A DNA stretch of 49,643 nucleotides from BS150m-G50 sp964517435 (GTDB taxonomy: Bacteria; CAIWAD01; BS150m-G50): contig CAZFEC010000021.1 of NCBI GenBank assembly GCA_964517435.1, positions 1-49,643 of the forward strand, in the 5' to 3' direction. The position numbers and the translations under genes were made by a program. Under the pieces are notes generated by a model, which searched no databases, had not been told where the DNA came from, and saw nothing but the letters and a program-made list of their open reading frames with translations. Below, in pieces: positions 45,301 to 49,643 of the stretch; within the stretch, counting starts at the first letter, position 1, and every line of letters starts with the position of its first letter.

Positions 45301-48300
45301 GGGGAGTTCTACGACTACTGGGACATCAACGTCAACAATCGCAAGGAGGCGCTGGAACCCTGGTCGCGCGACGATTGGCAGTTCCGTGACGAGAGCGACG
45401 GCCGCTGGTTCAAAGGGCTGGAAAACAACGGTGCCGACGCTGCGACCTACCTGCCCGACAAAGAGGACCGCAACAACAACGGTGTGCTGGACACCATCGA
45501 CAAATACTTCAGCTACACGCTCTCCACCGATCCCGCTTCTCCCTGGTCGCGATATCTCGTCTCCGAAAACTCCTACGGCTGGGCGCTCTATCGCATCCCA
45601 CTCAAGGACTACGAAGTCGCCTGGAACAACCCGACCTTCCAGAATATCCGGGGCGTGCGGATCTGGTTCGAGAACTTCCAGCAACCGGTCTTCCTGCAGG
45701 TGGCCAGTTTCATGCTGGTCGGGAATGAGTGGCGGGAGATCTACCCGGTCACTGCCACCGGCGACACGCTGGAATACGGGAATATCGCCGTCATCAACAC
45801 CCACGAGAACGGGGACTATGAACCACCGGCCGGCGTGCTGGGCCACCGGGATGCCATCACCGGCGCCTACCAGAAAGAGCAGTCGCTGGTGATGGAGCTG
45901 TCTGAACTGCCATCCGATTCCACCTTCTGGATCTACAAGATCCTGGGTGAGCGGATGCGGCTGACCGACTACAACCGGTTGAAGATGTTCATTCGCGGCG
46001 GCACCGAGGAGCGGGAAGTGGTTTTCGTTGATTCACTGCTGGAGATGCATCTGCGGATCGCCTCCACCGAGCAGGACTACTACGAGTACCGGCGCTTCCT
46101 CACCGCCAGCTGGAGTTACAACGATATGGACATCGTCTTCGAGGAGATCACCGGCCTGGAGGAGTTCCAGCGTTCCACCAAGAACCAGCCGCGGCCGGAG
46201 AAGCCGGAGCAACTCACCGACGGCGGCTACGTGACCGTCAAAGGGAATCCTTCGCTGAACGACGTCAGCTTCCTCTACCTCGGCGTGACCAACCATGGCC
46301 CCCTTCCTTCCAACGAATCGGTCTACTACAACGAGCTGCGGGTGTCGGAAGTGAAGCGGGAGGTCGGCCAGGCGCAGCGGGTGGCGGTGAATGTGCGCCT
46401 CTCCGACTTCATGACGCTCTACGGCCGCATGGAAAAGCGGGATTCCGAGTTCCACACCGTCGAACAGCGGGTGGGTACCGGCGACAATTCCACGACGCAG
46501 GTAGTGAACAGTACCGTGCATCTGGACAAGTTTCTGCCGCGTCCCTGGCGGACCCGGGTGCCTCTCGCACTCAGCAGCAACCACACCGTGTCTTCACCCA
46601 AGTACTTCCCCGGCGACGACCGGCGGGTACCGGATGATCCTCCCGAAGAGATCCTGAACCGCCGCCACACCCTCAACGGTTCGATCAGCTTCTCCAAGAC
46701 CGGGTCGGAAAATCCCTGGCTGGCGCACACGCTCGACAAGTTGTCGCTTTCCTACGACGTCTCGCAAACCTACGCCAGTAACGACCAGGTAGCGGCCGAT
46801 ACCACGCGCAGCGAGTCGATATCGATCGCTTACAACGAGACGCCCACCTGGCAGCACAGTCTGCCGCTGTTCGGCTGGACCAGCGGCATGCCGTTGTTGA
46901 ACCGGCTGCAGAATGTACGGCTGCGCTATTTCCCGACCCGGCTGGTGGGGGGCGTCAGCACCAACTGGTATGAGAACCTGAAGTACAACCGCAACAACAC
47001 CACCAGCGAAAGCCGCACCTACACCATGGCGCGGCGCTGGGAATACGCGCTGGCCCCGTTCCAGTCGCTCGGTTTCACCTGGAACCGCAGCTACCAGACC
47101 AACCTCTATTTCCGCCTGCGCGACCTCTACGATCCGGCGGACAGCACCACCTATCAGTACGAAGAAGCCGCCACCAACCTCTTCGCGCAGGACAAGTCGA
47201 TCTCGCAGGCGGCGTCGCTCAGCTACCAGCCCAACTACCTGGAATGGCTGCGCCCCGACGTCACCTACAGCACCAGCTATTCCTGGAACCGTACCCTGGC
47301 CGATCCCCGCAAGGGTGTCGATCTGGGGAGTCAGAATACGCTCACCGCCAACGGTACCGTCAAACCGCAGGATATCTTCGCCTGGCTGTTGCAGGTTCCC
47401 AAAACCAGCCGCTCCAGCAGCGGCCGTCGCGGTGGCCGCGGCCAGACGCAACGGCCGGGGCAACCGTCGGACGGGAATGGACGGGATCAGGATCAGGATC
47501 GGGATCAAGCGCCGGAACCGGCGGACCGCGACAGTACCGGGGTCGAAATCTCGCTGGGGGAGCGGATCGGCAAGTCTTTCCTGAGCGTTCGGAAGGGCGC
47601 CTACGCGGTGCTCGGCAAGCTGGGCGATCTCCGGCTTTCCACCAGTCTGGCGCGCACGCAGAGCGATCCCGGCTATGATCTCTACGACGAACCGATCGGA
47701 TCTCCCTACCGCCACGCCTCACCGCTTTACCAGTACGGTCTGATTTCCAATCCCGGCCCGGGGCGGGAGCAGCTGAGTTCGGAATCGGGCTACATCTTCA
47801 GTCCCGCCGCTTCGCTTACCCGGAACTACGGCGTAACCACGCAGATGCAGATCACCCGGAATGTCGATATCGACTTCCAGTACGACGTCGATATGAGTCG
47901 CGGCTGGGGTGAGAGCGAAAGCCGTCAGGAAACCTGGACCGGGTTGCCGTTCTATCAATTGAAGGATGAGGTCGGGACCAACGACCAGCTGCCTTTCTTC
48001 GATCTGCCGGACTACCAGGTACGCTGGAGTCACCTGGAGGACCTGCCCTGGGTCTCGAACGTCTGCCAGTCGGTCACCCTCAGTCACAACTACAACGGTT
48101 CGCTGCGCAAGGTGTTCCGCGATTTCGGTGACTACCTGGCGCTGGATCAGCTGGAGTACACCCGCGAGTTCTCGCCGCTGCTCGGTCTCAACATCACCTG
48201 GAAAGGGCGTCTCACCTCGACGGTCAACTACAACCGGCGGATGAGTTTCGGTCTCAAGGAACCGGGCGAGTATCGCGACGCCGAGTACAGCAATACGCGC

Positions 48301-48648
48301 GATCTCAGCATCGCCACCACCTACCGTCTGACCAAGGGAACCAAACTGCCTTTCAAGGTTCCGTTCGTCCGGAATGCCGCTTTAGGTAACGATCTCAATT
48401 TCACCCTGACCTACACCCGCTCCAACGCCTCCAACCGCAGCTCTTTCAACGGCGTGCCGGAGTGGTCCAGCGAGAACTTCAACCGCAACTGGACCGTGAA
48501 GCTGGAGACGCGCTACAACTTTACCTCGAACGTCACCGGCGGGCTCGAGTACGAATTCGGCCAGCGTCTGGACAATCGCGATCCCTCCGGCCGGGTCAGC
48601 TTCAACGAGCTGCGGCTGAATGTGAATATGAACATCGTGGGAAGATAA
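42343..48648 (+). CDS. sprA: Type IX secretion outer-membrane translocon, SprA/Sov family
   Basis: Protein of 2,101 residues, smaller than the roughly 2,400-2,500 of Flavobacterium SprA and Porphyromonas Sov but with their wording. A signal or anchor segment (FILLLLLGWLSG) is at about residue 46. SprA-type signatures are IDQDTDNTFDWQNSLRLTY, SISAGNVSLSLPGADFVT, SGLFGLKTVTQFGPLNLTA and, near residue 788, GVAYLDDFESVKREQDL. The remainder is a very large barrel of alternating aromatic strands, and the end VSFNELRLNVNMNIVGR is barrel-like. SprA forms the giant pore through which sorting-domain proteins leave, so it is the expected exporter of the T9SS proteins in this window. It overlaps rnz by 20 bases, so the two may be co-transcribed. 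Confidence 0.9.
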   Translation: MRKNLPERTTAITSASQIAPGDALQPRHPRPRLQPGGAVTSCRRPFFILLLLLGWLSGIPNSQAAEFSYNGAPGPTSRAPFQTASWESLQLQPRLTAVEPQLLIIRTSVSDSLVRLEYLDQDSTFQYALFFTPAAYYNQLLLHNAVQQLRHEMLRTKNLVRQQGGGALKIDIPFKVRNKTFRKFFGDGRIGLDATGNINITGGFRTERRERQDSYSNQADNTNFNMDMQQRFTIVGKIGQKVDINIDQDTDNTFDWQNSLRLTYTGTEDEIIKSISAGNVSLSLPGADFVTFSGKNSGLFGLKTVTQFGPLNLTAIMSVEHGENQSQTFTGGQSEQKSQIFPTHFIADRYFFLSHGYRTDFPVYTDNWVHQVSIDDRVDFVELYVSSASGDEIKDIYREGEEETAYTGQPMRRMSSNEYQRNDDLGYILVNSYLRPNDILAVTFKNKRNEQFPPPEVYGEDALYLLRDSHEDPEAPHWDLMLRNKYQVATAGKSIDDLNFSIRRYTTGTSDPDHQGGTPYIQIFHLDNENSSGQMTPDDKIDERWINTETGIITFPALEPFGQEDAVVFVADSTLETGFNEADTLDQIYNIPSTHNDFQRLSQRYYMETSVLTLSKVYDLGWNVIEGSETVKLNGRKLQRDTDYTIDYVAGIVTILTAEADNPGANLEITYQNHEMISIEKKTIMGLRGQYNIGEDSFIGATVLYLNQQIQEDKVRIGNEPMRNLVLDLNGSLDFHPRFLTRMVDAIPLVEAEAESEISIEGEIARVIPNPNPLNNPATGDHNGVAYLDDFESVKREQDLGMRSGAWFISSTPAHTLTGERGVLTAYTPRLRVPKSEIWEEYDSGNLQNDDLQILRLDFYPLVYTTGMNGQEIPEAGSWGGFYHDFRGANPDQSNTKYIELMVNVAGDRSGMIHIDLGEISEDVIPNGELDTEDEIDPALVNIGNGILDEGEDIGIDGQIGADPPWPGTTELARWSGDSLQMVAEFGEFYDYWDINVNNRKEALEPWSRDDWQFRDESDGRWFKGLENNGADAATYLPDKEDRNNNGVLDTIDKYFSYTLSTDPASPWSRYLVSENSYGWALYRIPLKDYEVAWNNPTFQNIRGVRIWFENFQQPVFLQVASFMLVGNEWREIYPVTATGDTLEYGNIAVINTHENGDYEPPAGVLGHRDAITGAYQKEQSLVMELSELPSDSTFWIYKILGERMRLTDYNRLKMFIRGGTEEREVVFVDSLLEMHLRIASTEQDYYEYRRFLTASWSYNDMDIVFEEITGLEEFQRSTKNQPRPEKPEQLTDGGYVTVKGNPSLNDVSFLYLGVTNHGPLPSNESVYYNELRVSEVKREVGQAQRVAVNVRLSDFMTLYGRMEKRDSEFHTVEQRVGTGDNSTTQVVNSTVHLDKFLPRPWRTRVPLALSSNHTVSSPKYFPGDDRRVPDDPPEEILNRRHTLNGSISFSKTGSENPWLAHTLDKLSLSYDVSQTYASNDQVAADTTRSESISIAYNETPTWQHSLPLFGWTSGMPLLNRLQNVRLRYFPTRLVGGVSTNWYENLKYNRNNTTSESRTYTMARRWEYALAPFQSLGFTWNRSYQTNLYFRLRDLYDPADSTTYQYEEAATNLFAQDKSISQAASLSYQPNYLEWLRPDVTYSTSYSWNRTLADPRKGVDLGSQNTLTANGTVKPQDIFAWLLQVPKTSRSSSGRRGGRGQTQRPGQPSDGNGRDQDQDRDQAPEPADRDSTGVEISLGERIGKSFLSVRKGAYAVLGKLGDLRLSTSLARTQSDPGYDLYDEPIGSPYRHASPLYQYGLISNPGPGREQLSSESGYIFSPAASLTRNYGVTTQMQITRNVDIDFQYDVDMSRGWGESESRQETWTGLPFYQLKDEVGTNDQLPFFDLPDYQVRWSHLEDLPWVSNVCQSVTLSHNYNGSLRKVFRDFGDYLALDQLEYTREFSPLLGLNITWKGRLTSTVNYNRRMSFGLKEPGEYRDAEYSNTRDLSIATTYRLTKGTKLPFKVPFVRNAALGNDLNFTLTYTRSNASNRSSFNGVPEWSSENFNRNWTVKLETRYNFTSNVTGGLEYEFGQRLDNRDPSGRVSFNELRLNVNMNIVGR

Positions 48649-48795
48649 AGAATCAGGAGACACATTCGGTATCGGGATCGCTATCGGGAGTCGATAAGTC
48701 TTCGATCCCGATTCCGAATCCCGAAACAACCTCGGTATCGGAATCGGAACTCGGTATCGTTTGTTTTCTCAACCATTCGCGGTTTCTAGGTAACC
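48649..48795 (+). repeat. Spacer rich in ATCGG-type words with a 10-bp inverted repeat
   Basis: The spacer between sprA and prmA contains many near-repeats of CGGTATCGG, CGGAATCGG and complements. ATCGGGATCG at 48671-48680 and CGATCCCGAT at 48703-48712 form a perfect 10-bp inverted repeat with a 22-base loop. No clear T-tract follows, so terminator function is uncertain. Confidence 0.5.
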
Positions 48796-49643
48796 ATGTA
48801 CCACTGTCTAACCATCGATATTCCTCCTGAGCCGCGTGAAAACGTGGCCAATCTCGCTTTCGAGCACGGTGCGACCGGGTTGGAAGAAACCGAGACCGGG
48901 CTGAACCTCTACTTCGACAACCTCACGACTGTGGAAAGCTTCCAGAAGCAGCTCCCGGTCTATCTCCAGGAATATGAAGAGCTCAACCGGATCAAGCTCG
49001 AATACGCCCTGCGCATGGAGGAGCTGCCGCCGGAAAACTGGAACCGGAGCTGGCAGGAGAGCTGGCAGCCGACGGTGGCCGGCGGTTTCATCGTGCATCC
49101 TCCCTGGATAGAACCGGGCCCGGCCGCCGGCATGACGCCGCTGGCGATCCATCCCCGCATGGCGTTCGGCACCGGCACCCACCCGACCACCCGGCTGCTG
49201 CTGACCTGGCTCGACCGCATGCCCCCCTCCGGCTGCAACCTGCTAGATGCCGGCTGCGGCAGCGGGATCCTCGCCATCGCGGCTATCAAGCGGAATGCCG
49301 CCTTCGCCCTTGGTATCGACATCGAACCGGAAGCGGTGGAGAACGCCCGCGAAAACGCCAGACTGAATTCCGTCTCGCATGAAACCTGGTTCCGGGAGCT
49401 GCGGCCGTTCCAGCTGGACGCGAGCTACCGCTTCGAACGGGTGCTGGCCAACATGCTGTTTCACGAGCTGGAGGAGAATCTCGAGGAGCTGTCCCGTCTG
49501 ACGCTGTCCGGGGGCGAACTGTGGCTCAGCGGCGTCCTGGCGGAGGAGGCGGATAAACTGCGGAAGTTGACCGCCGCTCTGCCGCTGATCGAGCTGGAGA
49601 GCGAGGAGGAGGGGGAGTGGCTGGCGATACGGTTCAGAAGGGG
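48796..49643 (+). CDS. prmA: Ribosomal protein L11 methyltransferase (cut by the window end)
   Basis: SAM-dependent enzyme that trimethylates ribosomal protein L11. The first 282 codons are present; the gene runs off the window a few residues from its expected end. It shows the family motifs AFGTGTHPTTRLLLTWLD, the SAM-binding LLDAGCGSGILAIAAIK, IDIEPEAVENARENA and VLANMLFHELEENLEEL. The ATG at 48796 has no strong ribosome site nearby. It follows sprA in the same direction after a 147-base spacer. Confidence 0.93.
   Translation, partial: MYHCLTIDIPPEPRENVANLAFEHGATGLEETETGLNLYFDNLTTVESFQKQLPVYLQEYEELNRIKLEYALRMEELPPENWNRSWQESWQPTVAGGFIVHPPWIEPGPAAGMTPLAIHPRMAFGTGTHPTTRLLLTWLDRMPPSGCNLLDAGCGSGILAIAAIKRNAAFALGIDIEPEAVENARENARLNSVSHETWFRELRPFQLDASYRFERVLANMLFHELEENLEELSRLTLSGGELWLSGVLAEEADKLRKLTAALPLIELESEEEGEWLAIRFRR

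Overview
The window (about 49.6 kb, GC-rich, strong Shine-Dalgarno sites in front of many genes) comes from a bacterium of the Fibrobacteres-Chlorobi-Bacteroidetes (FCB) lineage or a related candidate phylum. The main evidence is a type IX secretion system. Four large exported proteins end, or once ended, in the C-terminal sorting domain with the NYPNPFNPTT-type signature, and one gene encodes a 2,101-residue SprA/Sov-like outer-membrane translocon. The strong Shine-Dalgarno sites argue against a classical Bacteroidetes genome, but the exact phylum cannot be fixed from this sequence.

Layout. Positions 1-11434 hold surface or secreted proteins: the end of a LamG protein, a gingipain-like C25 peptidase homologue on the minus strand, a two-domain PPC-like protein and a GEVED-domain protein. 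Positions 11536-17148 are a tightly overlapping minus-strand shikimate operon read aroF, aroB, aroE-aroK fusion, aroA, aroC. Positions 17465-25595 carry a giant VCBS/beta-helix secreted protein, an exported SagB-type nitroreductase, and a hybrid histidine kinase translationally coupled to a response regulator with a degenerate GGDEF domain. At 25606-26650 lies a 1,045-bp element with 37-bp imperfect terminal inverted repeats around a REP-associated tyrosine transposase.

Positions 26743-34380 hold an FG-GAP repeat protein, aconitase, a subtilase-PKD gene split by one in-frame TAA, and a 32-codon ORF. Positions 34484-36643 form a probable metal-efflux cluster: a small Cys/Met/His-rich membrane protein, an SO_0444-type permease fused to an HMA domain, and a zinc-ribbon TM2 protein. 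A ClC transporter, tRNA-Val(CAC) with its promoter and an outer-membrane beta-barrel protein follow on the minus strand. Positions 40496-41333 have no protein gene. They contain a near-consensus sigma-54 promoter, upstream palindromic sites and an intrinsic terminator, which together predict a roughly 92-nt small RNA. RNase Z, the SprA-like translocon and PrmA (cut by the window end) finish the window.

The genes connect in several ways. The SprA-like protein is the expected exporter of the sorting-domain proteins seen here. RNase Z would process the tRNA, which has no encoded CCA. The kinase and its partner form one phosphorelay. The most notable unexplained signals are the sigma-54/sRNA unit, the TIR-bounded transposase element, two loci where the 3' end of a gene is tandemly duplicated downstream of its stop, and a tRNA with C at the normally invariant U33.
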